Source of the DNA: Bdellovibrionales bacterium
GTDB lineage: Bacteria; Bdellovibrionota; Bacteriovoracia; Bacteriovoracales; Bacteriovoracaceae
NCBI GenBank assembly: GCA_018646675.1
Contig: JABGUH010000012.1
Span: 62,001-126,000, forward strand
Length of the DNA: 64,000 nucleotides
Reading direction: 5' to 3'
Part shown: piece by piece, positions 18,676 through 27,297 of the stretch
Layout of the letters: each line of letters begins with the position of its first letter
How positions within the stretch are numbered: the stretch's first letter is position 1
Translations under genes and position numbers: made by a program
The notes under the pieces: generated by a model
What the model was told of the DNA's origin: nothing
The model's input: only the letters and a program-made list of their open reading frames with translations
The model's database searches: none

Positions 18676-19674
18676 ATGTATTACAAGTTGTCTGTTAACC
18701 AACTCCTCCTTACTATTCGTCCAGAGATACTCTCTAGAGTTAATACTTTGGATCTCAATATTCCTTCATCTCGCTGTAATGATGCGGTCAACTCCCTTTT
18801 ACAAAGAACGGTACTGCTGGGAGGGAAACGGTTGCGTCCCTTGCTAACTTACTTAATGGGAGATCTCTTCTCCCTTCCCTTAAATCGTATCGATCTGGCG
18901 GCGCGCTCGATTGAGCAGGTGCATGCGGCCAGTCTCTCTCACGACGATGTGGTAGATGGTGCGACGACTCGTCGGGGACGACCATCAATCAACCAGCTGG
19001 CCGGCAATCAAAAGGCGGTTTTGGCCGGAGACTATCTGTTGGCCGACCTGATTATTCAACTGACAGAAGAGGGTAATTTACAGTTAGTAACGGAGATGGC
19101 CTCTATCATTCAGGCCCTCGCTTTGGGGGAGTGGTTACAGTTGGATATCGCTAACGATCGCACTGTTGATCAAGAGAAAATTGAACAAGTGGCCCGTTAC
19201 AAAACGGCCAGTGTAATGAGTTGGTGTTGTGTTGCCCCCGCCTATCTGGCCGGTCTGGAAGACTCTTTAATTAGCCTGTGCCGAGAATTTGGAGAGTGTT
19301 TAGGGATGGCTTTTCAGCTGATGGATGATACCATCGATTTTCAGCATGACTCTTTGAAGGATATTAATCTGGATATTGATAATGGTGTGCTGAACATGGT
19401 GATCTTTCACTGGCTAGAAGCAAATCCGGATGCCAAAGAGCGTTTTCGTCAAGGTGAGGAGCTTGTTTCCTTAATAACCCCAATTAATTTAGGGGAGGCG
19501 GTAGAAGCGGTTAAACAGCAGGCAGGAGGCTATTTAGAGCGCGGCCAGAAGCTTTTACACCAAATTGGAGCACTTTATGTCCAGCAGGATCAAAATAAAA
19601 AGCACCCCCAATTTGCCAATAAAATGGTTCCTCTCTTTACCATTATTGACTACCTGGGAGGACGGGAGAGTTAA
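18676..19674 (+). CDS. Trans-polyprenyl diphosphate synthase (quinone side chain)
   Basis: Elongates isoprenoid diphosphates to the long chain used by MenA. 332 residues. It has GGKRLRPLLTY at about 49-59, the first Asp-rich motif HDDVVD (D90, D91, D94), RRG at 99-101, and the second motif QLMDDTIDF near 214-222. The chain length (hepta-, octa- or nonaprenyl) cannot be read safely. AAGG abuts the ATG at 18676, so a TTG four codons later is a possible alternative start. The nearness of the menaquinone genes supports a role in quinone synthesis. The 3' end overlaps the possible start region of the TolB-like gene. Confidence 0.9.
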   Translation: MYYKLSVNQLLLTIRPEILSRVNTLDLNIPSSRCNDAVNSLLQRTVLLGGKRLRPLLTYLMGDLFSLPLNRIDLAARSIEQVHAASLSHDDVVDGATTRRGRPSINQLAGNQKAVLAGDYLLADLIIQLTEEGNLQLVTEMASIIQALALGEWLQLDIANDRTVDQEKIEQVARYKTASVMSWCCVAPAYLAGLEDSLISLCREFGECLGMAFQLMDDTIDFQHDSLKDINLDIDNGVLNMVIFHWLEANPDAKERFRQGEELVSLITPINLGEAVEAVKQQAGGYLERGQKLLHQIGALYVQQDQNKKHPQFANKMVPLFTIIDYLGGRES

Positions 19675-21079
19675 AAAAGTATTTAGATCACTCCTGCAAC
19701 CAATTACTACATCACTGATTATTCTACTACTGGTTTCCAATCTATCGGCCCAAACTAACACTACTACCAGTAGCGAGGGGCCGACTGTCGTTGCGGTTGG
19801 AGAGGCTGAAGTTGAGCTGGCGCGAATGCTCTTTGCTCCAGTAGTCGAGCAGGGGAAGCTATCTAAAGCGCAGCAAAAATTAGGGGCAAATCTCAACGCT
19901 CTTTTTGCCAATGACTTCTCTTTTTATCGCCATAAATTTTCAGTCAGGAAACCGCAAGGTAGCTTAAATCAAATATATCCATCGACACCCCCATACGAGG
20001 AGTTAGATAAAAAAGGGATTACCCACTGGAGTCGCTTGATCATCTCACCAGCAGCAAAAGATGCTGTTCGCTACCGCCTGGAACTCTTTTTGGTGGAGAA
20101 GCGCACTTTGGTTTACAATGAAGCAGGGCTAATCGCCTCCAAGGGGTATCGTCAAGAGGGCCACCAGCTAAGTGATTCACTCTATCAAGTAATTACCGGA
20201 AAAAATTCTATCTTCAACTCTAGTATCTTATTTGTCTCTGACTACGGAAGCACGGTAAAAAATCCCTACAAGGAGCTCTATCGGGTGGATTTTGATGGCA
20301 AGAATGTTAGACGGCTAACTAATCATCGAGGAACAGTGATCTCACCGGCGGTCTCCGCTGATGGGAGCAAGGTGCTCTACAGTCTGATTCGTGGCCATAA
20401 AAAGATTCAACGGGGGAAGCGTTTTCGACGTAATGTTGATCTCTATATACTGAACCTGGAGACCGGTATTCGAAAATTGATCTCTAGTCGGCCAGGGCTT
20501 AACTCTGGAGCAGTTTTCTCTCCCGATGGAGAGAGCATCTATTTGACCATGAGTTTTGTCGGCAATGCGGAGATCTATCGCCTTTCACTGCGTGGCCGCA
20601 AACTATCACGGGTCACACGCAACTACGCTCACGATGTTGATCCCTCTCTCTCCCGTGTCGGAGAGGAGAGGATGGCATTCTTATCTAATCGGCCAGGGCG
20701 GGCGATGATCTACACGATGGACCCACGGGGCACTGAGAGGAGTGTTAAGCGGATTAGCTACGTTGGACAGTTTAATGCAACTCCTCGTATCTCCCCTGAT
20801 GGCCGAGAGATCGCTTTCTCCTCCTGGGTAGATGGCCGTTTTGACATCTATCGGATTAATATTGATGGAACGGCCCTCTCCCGTCTGACTAAGGACTTTG
20901 GTTCGAATGAAGATCCCAGCTACTCTCCAGATGGGGAGTTTTTAACCTTCTCCTCCCAAAGAGTCCTCTCCGTCAGGAAGGCCGTTCAAAATCTTTACAT
21001 TATGGACCGAAATGGAGAAATATTGGGTTCTGTCACCAAGAATATTGGGAACTGTATAACTCCTAGATGGTCTAACTAG
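19646..21079 (+). CDS. TolB-like periplasmic beta-propeller protein
   Basis: Exported protein of about 478 residues with a signal sequence ending near NLSAQ, an N-terminal alpha/beta domain like that of TolB (to about residue 190), then a propeller of repeats of the SPDGxxIxF/Y kind (SADGSKVLY, SPDGESIYL, SPDGREIAF, SPDGEFLTF). In TolB this fold binds Pal and supports outer-membrane constriction; tolA and pal are not in the window. The start is uncertain: TTG at 19646 is the nearest usual codon, but the strong GGGAGG site (19656-19661) lies downstream of it and points to GTT at 19670, which would give an ideal signal-peptide start, M-K-K-V-F-R. Confidence 0.75.
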   Translation: MTTWEDGRVKKVFRSLLQPITTSLIILLLVSNLSAQTNTTTSSEGPTVVAVGEAEVELARMLFAPVVEQGKLSKAQQKLGANLNALFANDFSFYRHKFSVRKPQGSLNQIYPSTPPYEELDKKGITHWSRLIISPAAKDAVRYRLELFLVEKRTLVYNEAGLIASKGYRQEGHQLSDSLYQVITGKNSIFNSSILFVSDYGSTVKNPYKELYRVDFDGKNVRRLTNHRGTVISPAVSADGSKVLYSLIRGHKKIQRGKRFRRNVDLYILNLETGIRKLISSRPGLNSGAVFSPDGESIYLTMSFVGNAEIYRLSLRGRKLSRVTRNYAHDVDPSLSRVGEERMAFLSNRPGRAMIYTMDPRGTERSVKRISYVGQFNATPRISPDGREIAFSSWVDGRFDIYRINIDGTALSRLTKDFGSNEDPSYSPDGEFLTFSSQRVLSVRKAVQNLYIMDRNGEILGSVTKNIGNCITPRWSN

Positions 21080-21232
21080 CTAAAAATATAAAATTCCTGT
21101 AAAAAAATCTGACATCCGAGTAGTTTTGTCTTGTAAAATTTACTGACACAGTGTATTATTATCTCATATTGCGATGCGTTATTGAGTGTTTTACTGATCT
21201 TTAAATCTATTAAATCGTATAGGAGATTGACA

Positions 21233-22807
21233 ATGAGCAACATAGTGCAAAATCAGTCGACAGAAATTAGCAGTTTGGCTTCAGTTCTATCATCCACTTT
21301 GGATGAGGTAATTTTCTTCAAAGAGTTGGCCAAATATATCAGTCGAGAGATTAGTGCCAGCTCATCCATGGTTTTTCATATTTTAGATGATGATTCGGGC
21401 CGTCTGGTCTATCGCAGTGATCGTAGTATCAAGGCGACCAAAAATATTGATAAGGGCGTTGGGGTTGTCGGCCAAGTGGTTAAGACTGGGCGAGCTTACT
21501 TTAGTAATAACCCATCTCGTGACCCTCTTTTTGCTCATCGAGCAGATCCGCAGGTGATGGGAGAGTTAATTGTCCCCGTACTACATGAGGGCGTTAGTGT
21601 TGCCACACTACACTTTATTTTAAAGGAGAGCTGTCGACGAGATGAGTTCTCACTAGAAGATGTAATCAAAGTTGTATCTATTTTAAAGCAGTTAGCAGTG
21701 CCAATTGCCAATATGAAGCTATTTTTGGCCGCCAAACAGCTAAACGAGACCCTGCTCAAGCGAATTGAAGAGCAGGAGCGTAAGCTTAAAGGTCAGGTCA
21801 AAGGTGTTAATTCAGATATTCTAAGTACTCACCGGATTGATGCTAAAGAGATTATCGGTCTCTCCCAAGAGATTTTGGAGGCCAAAAGAAAAGCTGATCA
21901 GGTGGCACACTCTGCAGTTAATATAGTGATCTCCGGCGGGCCAGGCAGTGGTAAGGAACTTTTGGCCCAACGAATTCATTGTAATAGTGTACGGGCGGAT
22001 GGACCATTTGTAGTCGTAGACTGCCTATCTAACTCTGAGGAGAGCTTAGAGCGTGAGATGTTTGGGGAGCAGTGGATTGATAGTGCTGGACGAGTTCAGG
22101 TTCGTCCCGGAGCACTGGAGATCGCTTCTAATGGAACGATGCTACTTAAAGAGCTTTCATCTTTAAGTGAACGGTTGCAAGGAAGATTATCGCAACTGAT
22201 AAATGATGGGCGTACCTCTAGAATGGACGGTGTGAGTGGTTTTACCTCTAAAGTACGAGTTATCGCTACCTCCACTGTTAGCATGGAAGATGAGGTTGAG
22301 AAGGGCCTCTTTCGTGAAGATCTCTTCTTGCTGATGGGCCAGGTAAATTTTGATGTCCCATCTTTAAAAGACCGTCCTGACGATATTGAGTTGATTGCCA
22401 ATACTATTCTAAATCATGGTAAAGAGAGCGGTGCTGAGAGGATGTTCTCTCCCGATGCGATTGCTCGCTTACAAGAGTATAGTTGGCCGGGAAATATTCG
22501 AGAGTTACAGAGTGTGGTCCAACGGGCAGATGCTCTTTGTGAAAGTATCGTAATTGATACCTCCCACCTGCCAGAGCCGATCTGCAGTGGTCAGGAGGGT
22601 GTGATAGAGGATGAAGCCGCTTCTCAAGAAGATCTGAGTGGTTTTGCCGAGATGACGCTAGATGAGTTGGAGCGTCACCATATATGTATGAGTTTAGATC
22701 GAATGTCTGGTAATAAAACCAAGACGGCCAAGAGTTTAGGGATAACCGTAAAAACACTATACAATAAGTTACACTCTTATGGTATGATCGCCGCCAAGCA
22801 GGCGTAA
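21233..22807 (+). CDS. Degenerate sigma54-type regulator (GAF + AAA+ + Fis HTH)
   Basis: 524 residues: GAF sensor domain (about 15-165), AAA+ domain (about 205-430) and a C-terminal Fis-type helix-turn-helix (about 475-520, with NKTKTAKSLGITVKTLYNKL). Walker A is present (GGPGSGKE, K241). The GAFTGA loop that contacts sigma54 is absent; the stretch reads FGEQWIDSAGRVQ. In Walker B the Asp is replaced by Lys (LLKEL, K306-E307). Both losses suggest it cannot drive sigma54 open-complex formation. It may bind DNA and act with sigma70 or as a repressor, as HupR- or TyrR-like members do. The ATG at 21233 follows AGGAG; the longer frame from 21182 is not supported. Confidence 0.85.
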   Translation: MSNIVQNQSTEISSLASVLSSTLDEVIFFKELAKYISREISASSSMVFHILDDDSGRLVYRSDRSIKATKNIDKGVGVVGQVVKTGRAYFSNNPSRDPLFAHRADPQVMGELIVPVLHEGVSVATLHFILKESCRRDEFSLEDVIKVVSILKQLAVPIANMKLFLAAKQLNETLLKRIEEQERKLKGQVKGVNSDILSTHRIDAKEIIGLSQEILEAKRKADQVAHSAVNIVISGGPGSGKELLAQRIHCNSVRADGPFVVVDCLSNSEESLEREMFGEQWIDSAGRVQVRPGALEIASNGTMLLKELSSLSERLQGRLSQLINDGRTSRMDGVSGFTSKVRVIATSTVSMEDEVEKGLFREDLFLLMGQVNFDVPSLKDRPDDIELIANTILNHGKESGAERMFSPDAIARLQEYSWPGNIRELQSVVQRADALCESIVIDTSHLPEPICSGQEGVIEDEAASQEDLSGFAEMTLDELERHHICMSLDRMSGNKTKTAKSLGITVKTLYNKLHSYGMIAAKQA

Positions 22808-22820
22808 GGAGCGAGAAATT

Positions 22821-23045
22821 ATGAGCAAAGTAGAAAATAGTAGTGCTGAGAGTGGCCAGGTTAAAGTTCCAGAGAGTGTTGTTATGACGGTCAAGAACTT
22901 TAGAAGTGCCAGTGATATTGATAATTTTTATCGCTATATCAATGATAATCGCTTGCGACGAGAGGCCAAAATGATACTGGATACAGTCGTTAAGGCGATA
23001 ACTCCTCCTAAGCGGCGCCGTCGCAGCAAGCGGGTAGTTCACTAA
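22821..23045 (+). CDS. Small basic protein downstream of the degenerate regulator
   Basis: 74 residues, helical middle, strongly basic C-terminus (a run of Lys/Arg at 64-71). No known domain. A TAAGGAGCGAG ribosome site and the 13-base gap to the regulator gene indicate one operon. The basic tail could bind nucleic acid or the regulator; this is a guess. Confidence 0.6.
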   Translation: MSKVENSSAESGQVKVPESVVMTVKNFRSASDIDNFYRYINDNRLRREAKMILDTVVKAITPPKRRRRSKRVVH

Positions 23046-23228
23046 TTTGTTGAACCCACTTTGACCAACTGCCTCCTTTTTTCACGATCCGGGGGCATAC
23101 TCTTTACTTTCAACCGTTTTTTGGGATAAAATTATCACAGTGCAGTGGTCACTCTTTCTAAGGTGACGCTACGCTACTTTTAGGGATGATTAACTTATAC
23201 TTTAGATCATGGATGGGTCAAAAGCGTG

Positions 23229-23972
23229 ATGTTTGATACAATTCTTAAGTCAAAAAAATCAAAAACTGTGCATGGCAGCGGCTTACTAGGCAGTGGTGCC
23301 GCTATCTCTCCAGGAACAATCTACAAACTAGAAGATGTTTCGGTTAAGTTTGGTCGGATCGAGGCCCTATCTTCGCTACAATTAACAGTTCAGCAGGGGG
23401 AGATTTTATTTGTTACCGGGGCATCCGGATCAGGCAAAACCACTTTGCTAAATCTTCTGGCCGAGAAACAGGCCCCAACCGAGGGGCGGATCTATCTACC
23501 TGCCAATTGTGGAGTCACTCCATCTCCCCATATTGCTCGAGTCTTTCAAGATCTACGTTTAATGCACGAGGAGAGTTGTGAAGATAATCTATGGACTGCG
23601 TATGACTCCTCTCTTTACAGTAATCGTGCAGAGTTTTTGCGTGATCTAACGGAATTGGCCAGGGTTTTAGGGGTTACTGACCGGCTGAAATTAAAGATAA
23701 AGAGTGCTAACGGCGGACTGAAGCAAAAGGTTGCGATTATGCGGGCACTTTTAACTAGGCCTGATATCTTTTTGGCCGATGAACCCACTAGCTCACTAGA
23801 TAGTGATAATGCAGTTAAGCTGTTTGAGTTATTAAACCTGTATAATGTTAAACGGGGAATGACGGTGATTTGGGCCAGCCATAATCGGGAATTGGTCAAA
23901 CGTTTTTCAGGCCGGATTGTTCATCTCGATCAAGGCCGGCTAATCTACTCGGGGCATGCATGTTTTATCTAG
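23229..23972 (+). CDS. ftsE: Cell division ABC ATPase FtsE
   Basis: ATPase of the FtsEX complex, which sits on the inner membrane at the division site and controls periplasmic cell-wall hydrolases. 247 residues. Walker A is GASGSGKTT, Walker B is IFLADEPTSSLD, and the switch His is in WASHN. The signature motif reads NGGLKQK rather than LSGGQQQ, an unusual form. An N-terminal extension of about 35 residues precedes the ABC domain. A GTG lies one codon before the chosen ATG. ftsX overlaps its end by 13 bases. The downstream EnvC-like and CtpA genes support the FtsE assignment over a generic ABC ATPase. Confidence 0.88.
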   Translation: MFDTILKSKKSKTVHGSGLLGSGAAISPGTIYKLEDVSVKFGRIEALSSLQLTVQQGEILFVTGASGSGKTTLLNLLAEKQAPTEGRIYLPANCGVTPSPHIARVFQDLRLMHEESCEDNLWTAYDSSLYSNRAEFLRDLTELARVLGVTDRLKLKIKSANGGLKQKVAIMRALLTRPDIFLADEPTSSLDSDNAVKLFELLNLYNVKRGMTVIWASHNRELVKRFSGRIVHLDQGRLIYSGHACFI

Positions 23973-24757
23973 CACAACTGGGAGCTCTGATTAAAAGAGG
24001 AGCACTCTCCTATCTAATCAATTTAGTTCTGGCGGTATCGTTAATGCTCTCGATTGGACACTTTGAACAGTTCAATCAACGATTGGTAGAGCTGTTGCCC
24101 AAGGAGTTATCGAGTAACTATTTCCATGCTCTAATTTTGGACTCAAAAAATGTGGCCCGAATTGCACGTAAAATGCGCAGGTTGCCAGGGGTTGAAACTG
24201 TTGTTCTAACCTCTAAGGAGCAGTTGGCAACACAGGTAAAAGAGCGGATGAAGAGCCTCTCTTTAGATATATCGACTGATTTAATGACCGCTAGCTTTCA
24301 AGGGTTACAAGTAATTTTTGAGCCAGGGGTGAAAGTGAGATCCATGGAGTTGATTCGTAACTATTTAAGCCGTTTGGTAGGCAAAGAGAGTGTTACCATT
24401 GGTGATACTCATTTAGAGGGTGAGAAAGATGTTGAGGTTGGATTACTGCTTTCAAAAGTAAAACGTTGGAGTGGTTATTTAATTATCACCCTTCTCGCAA
24501 TACTCTGGGCCACCTCGTTGCATTTTTTGGCCCAACAAGTATGGCAGAAAGCCTATCTGCTGGAGCAGTTTCAAAGGCGGAGCTCTATCGCACTTAAAAT
24601 TATCCTTTTACATGGGAGTGCTACACTTGTAGTGACAACCACTTTGATCCTACTAATTGGAGTACCAGCAACGATCAATCTACTGGTACTACTAGCAGTG
24701 GCGGTGGCAGGAGTCTTGTTACAGCTTAGAAGGGTGGAATGGAATCCGGCCGGATGA
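23960..24757 (+). CDS. ftsX: Cell division membrane protein FtsX
   Basis: Inner-membrane partner of FtsE, 265 residues. Topology fits the family: one helix near 15-33, a periplasmic domain (about 35-165), then three helices near 168-190, 210-232 and 235-255. The periplasmic domain of FtsX recruits EnvC-type activators, and an EnvC-like gene begins before this one ends. Sequence conservation in FtsX is low, so the call rests on topology and gene order. Confidence 0.85.
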   Translation: MFYLAQLGALIKRGALSYLINLVLAVSLMLSIGHFEQFNQRLVELLPKELSSNYFHALILDSKNVARIARKMRRLPGVETVVLTSKEQLATQVKERMKSLSLDISTDLMTASFQGLQVIFEPGVKVRSMELIRNYLSRLVGKESVTIGDTHLEGEKDVEVGLLLSKVKRWSGYLIITLLAILWATSLHFLAQQVWQKAYLLEQFQRRSSIALKIILLHGSATLVVTTTLILLIGVPATINLLVLLAVAVAGVLLQLRRVEWNPAG

Positions 24758-25869
24758 GTTCCTCTTTGATCACTCTGTTCATACTGCTGATGATCACAGT
24801 AGTTTCAAACTTCTCAGTATTAGCGGCATCTAAACCCGGAATCTCTCTGGCCAAGCATCGTAGTAACCTATCTCAGCAGCAAGAGATGGTGCAGGAGTTG
24901 AAAACAAGGCTATCTCATCTAGAGAAGCAGTTGGGAGATGACAATCGTGATCTTCTCAAAATGCTCAAAGTGGGTGAAAATCTGGAGCGAGAGATCGCTT
25001 TTTTAACTGAGAAGGGGCTCGTTACAAAAAGTGAGTTAGCTAAGAACAAAGAGCGTGCAATCAAAGAGTATCATCATCTGTTGATCTATCTTGTAGATAG
25101 TAATCAGGATGCTTCAACTCTGCTGCTAAAACGTACGATGGCCCAAAGGTTACAAAGGGAGATCTCCCAGCTAAAGAGAGTTGAGCAAGAGACACAAAAG
25201 GTCCAAGTTCAACTTTCCATGTTAACCTCCACCTTGCAAGGTAACTTACACCGTCGAGAGCGCCTATCTTTTAACTTAAGTAGTTTGGAGCAAGAGAAAA
25301 ATCAGACTGCTCAGAGTTATCTTAGTGCCGTTAAACGGCGAAGTGAATTGAGAGAGGGCCTGGCAGATGCCAAAAAGCGTCAGGTTCGAAGTGGGAAGTT
25401 AACTCCAAGTCGAAAAGTTAAAAGTGTCCCGGCATTGATTACCACCAAGCTTGCTCCACCGATTGATAAGTTTATTGGCCAGCAGCATAAGAAAAAAGGG
25501 ATTACCTATCGTTTTATGGGCGTAAGACCTGTGATGGCAACAGGAGATGGAGAGATCGTCTATCTAGGGGAGCTCTCGACTTACGGCAATCTGCTAATTA
25601 TTAATCACGGAAATAAAACCCGCTCTATTTTATTAGGAGAGTTTACTCCCAAGGTAAAAAAGGGGAAGAGGGTGCGTCAAGGAGAGCTGATTGGCTACAC
25701 CACTCGCTTGGCATCGACTGTCGGGCAGGAGGGGCAACTCTATTTTGAAGTGCGACAGGGAGAGATGATCCAAAATACCTCTCTTTTATTGGACAGACAG
25801 CAGCAAGCAAAGAATAATCTACCCAAGAAAAATCAAGCCAAAAAAGTTAAAAATAAGAATAGGAGTTAG
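24739..25869 (+). CDS. envC: EnvC-like murein hydrolase activator (coiled coil + inactive LytM)
   Basis: Periplasmic protein, 376 residues: signal or anchor segment (about 8-28), long coiled coil (about 38-225) and a C-terminal LytM/M23 domain (about 255-350). The M23 zinc ligands are missing: no HxxxD near VMATGDGEIVY, and the HxH motif reads LYFEVR. This matches EnvC, which activates amidases instead of cutting. The gene overlaps ftsX by 19 bases. A second ATG at 24754 overlaps the ftsX stop as ATGA and is an equally good start. FtsX would bind the coiled coil. Confidence 0.87.
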   Translation: MESGRMSSSLITLFILLMITVVSNFSVLAASKPGISLAKHRSNLSQQQEMVQELKTRLSHLEKQLGDDNRDLLKMLKVGENLEREIAFLTEKGLVTKSELAKNKERAIKEYHHLLIYLVDSNQDASTLLLKRTMAQRLQREISQLKRVEQETQKVQVQLSMLTSTLQGNLHRRERLSFNLSSLEQEKNQTAQSYLSAVKRRSELREGLADAKKRQVRSGKLTPSRKVKSVPALITTKLAPPIDKFIGQQHKKKGITYRFMGVRPVMATGDGEIVYLGELSTYGNLLIINHGNKTRSILLGEFTPKVKKGKRVRQGELIGYTTRLASTVGQEGQLYFEVRQGEMIQNTSLLLDRQQQAKNNLPKKNQAKKVKNKNRS

Positions 25870-25872
25870 CAT

Positions 25873-27297
25873 ATGCAGTTTTCTCAACAGGCCAGAGGAG
25901 CGAGGGTCGCTTTATTCTGCTTTTTACTCTCGGTAGTTGGTATTGGTGCCGGATTTATCACCACTGAAAGTGTTATGGCCGTGGGCAAGTCTCGCTTTGA
26001 AAAGTTAGAGTTGTTTGGGAAAGTTCTTCATATGATCGAAACTCAGTACTATCGGGATGTAGATACAGAGAAGTTAATTCAGGGTGCGATTAAAGGGATG
26101 ATGGATACTTTGGATCCTCACTCCTCATTTTTGGGAAAGGAGTTGTTTACCAAAATGCAGGAGGACACCAAGGGTGAGTTTGGGGGATTAGGAATTGAAG
26201 TTACCCAGAAGAATGGAATCATTACCATTATCACTCCGATCGATGATACTCCAGCATATAAGGCCGGTCTTAAGTCAGGTGATCGGATTGTTGAGATCAA
26301 CCACGAGAGTACAATCGGTATGACCCTAGAAGATGCGGTTGATAAGATGCGCGGCAAGATCGATAGCAAAATTCTAGTTGGGATCTCTCGGGATGGGTTA
26401 ACAGGGATTAAGCAGTATGAGATCACTCGTCAGATTATTAAAATCAAGTCAGTTAAATCGGAGTTAATTGATAGTTTTATCTTCATTCGTCTAACCCAAT
26501 TTCAAAAGGGGGCGGCGGACTCTATTGCCAAGGCGATTAAGAAGGGACGCAAGGAGGCCAAAGGGAAGGTGGATGGAATTATTTTAGATCTAAGAGCAAA
26601 TCCCGGCGGTTTGCTGGATGAAGCGGTACTGGTCTCATCTATCTTTTTACAGGATGGAGTAGTTGTCTCCACCGAGGGACGTGATCCCAAGCAGCGTGAG
26701 TTGCACCGAGTGAAAAAAAGTGGTGCTAAAGAGTTGACCATACCGATGGTTGTATTGATCAATGGCTCTTCCGCTTCCGCCTCTGAGATTGTGGCAGGTG
26801 CTCTGCAGGATCAAAAGAGAGCAATTATTATGGGGGCCCCCTCTTTTGGCAAGGGATCGGTGCAGACGGTAGCAAAGATTGATGATGAAAAAGGGGTTAA
26901 ATTAACAATCGCTCAGTATATGACTCCGCTGGGGCGAAAAATTCAAGCAATTGGTATTAAGCCAGACGTCATCTTGGCCAACGTTGATTACCAAGAGATG
27001 CAAAAAATCGTTAGAGAGGATTGGTCTGCACGAGAGAAGGATCTACGTAACCATCTGGCCGCGACCATTGAGACTAAGCAGGAGAAGAAGTTGCGCTTAG
27101 AGCAGGAGAAAGTAGAGCGTCGAGAGCGGGTAGAGCGTATAAATCAACATAAGAAAAATCTAAAAAAAGGTAAAAATGGCAAGGAAGAAGAGGAGATCTA
27201 TCGTCCCTATCTTCCGGCAGAGGATTATCAGGTACTTCAGGCGATTAAGTTTTTAAAGACCTTTAAGGTCTATCGTACGATGAAGGTTGGCACATAG
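25873..27297 (+). CDS. ctpA: Carboxy-terminal processing protease CtpA (S41, PDZ)
   Basis: Periplasmic serine protease, 474 residues, with an N-terminal signal or anchor (about 14-36), a PDZ domain (about 95-175) and an S41 catalytic domain. The catalytic pair is S302 in SASASEI and K327 in FGKGSVQ, the usual 25 residues apart. The C-terminal part (about 385-440) is highly charged and probably helical. CtpA proteases trim exported or cell-wall enzymes, and its place directly behind ftsE-ftsX-envC is a common order in Gram-negative genomes. The stop codon overlaps the inferred start of xseA. Confidence 0.93.
   Translation: MQFSQQARGARVALFCFLLSVVGIGAGFITTESVMAVGKSRFEKLELFGKVLHMIETQYYRDVDTEKLIQGAIKGMMDTLDPHSSFLGKELFTKMQEDTKGEFGGLGIEVTQKNGIITIITPIDDTPAYKAGLKSGDRIVEINHESTIGMTLEDAVDKMRGKIDSKILVGISRDGLTGIKQYEITRQIIKIKSVKSELIDSFIFIRLTQFQKGAADSIAKAIKKGRKEAKGKVDGIILDLRANPGGLLDEAVLVSSIFLQDGVVVSTEGRDPKQRELHRVKKSGAKELTIPMVVLINGSSASASEIVAGALQDQKRAIIMGAPSFGKGSVQTVAKIDDEKGVKLTIAQYMTPLGRKIQAIGIKPDVILANVDYQEMQKIVREDWSAREKDLRNHLAATIETKQEKKLRLEQEKVERRERVERINQHKKNLKKGKNGKEEEEIYRPYLPAEDYQVLQAIKFLKTFKVYRTMKVGT

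Noticed and set aside
22404..23042. 212-residue minus-strand ORF antisense to the regulator and small basic gene
   Set aside because: Covers two sense genes with good ribosome sites, has no domain, signal or ribosome site of its own, and its composition is that of a reverse-frame shadow.
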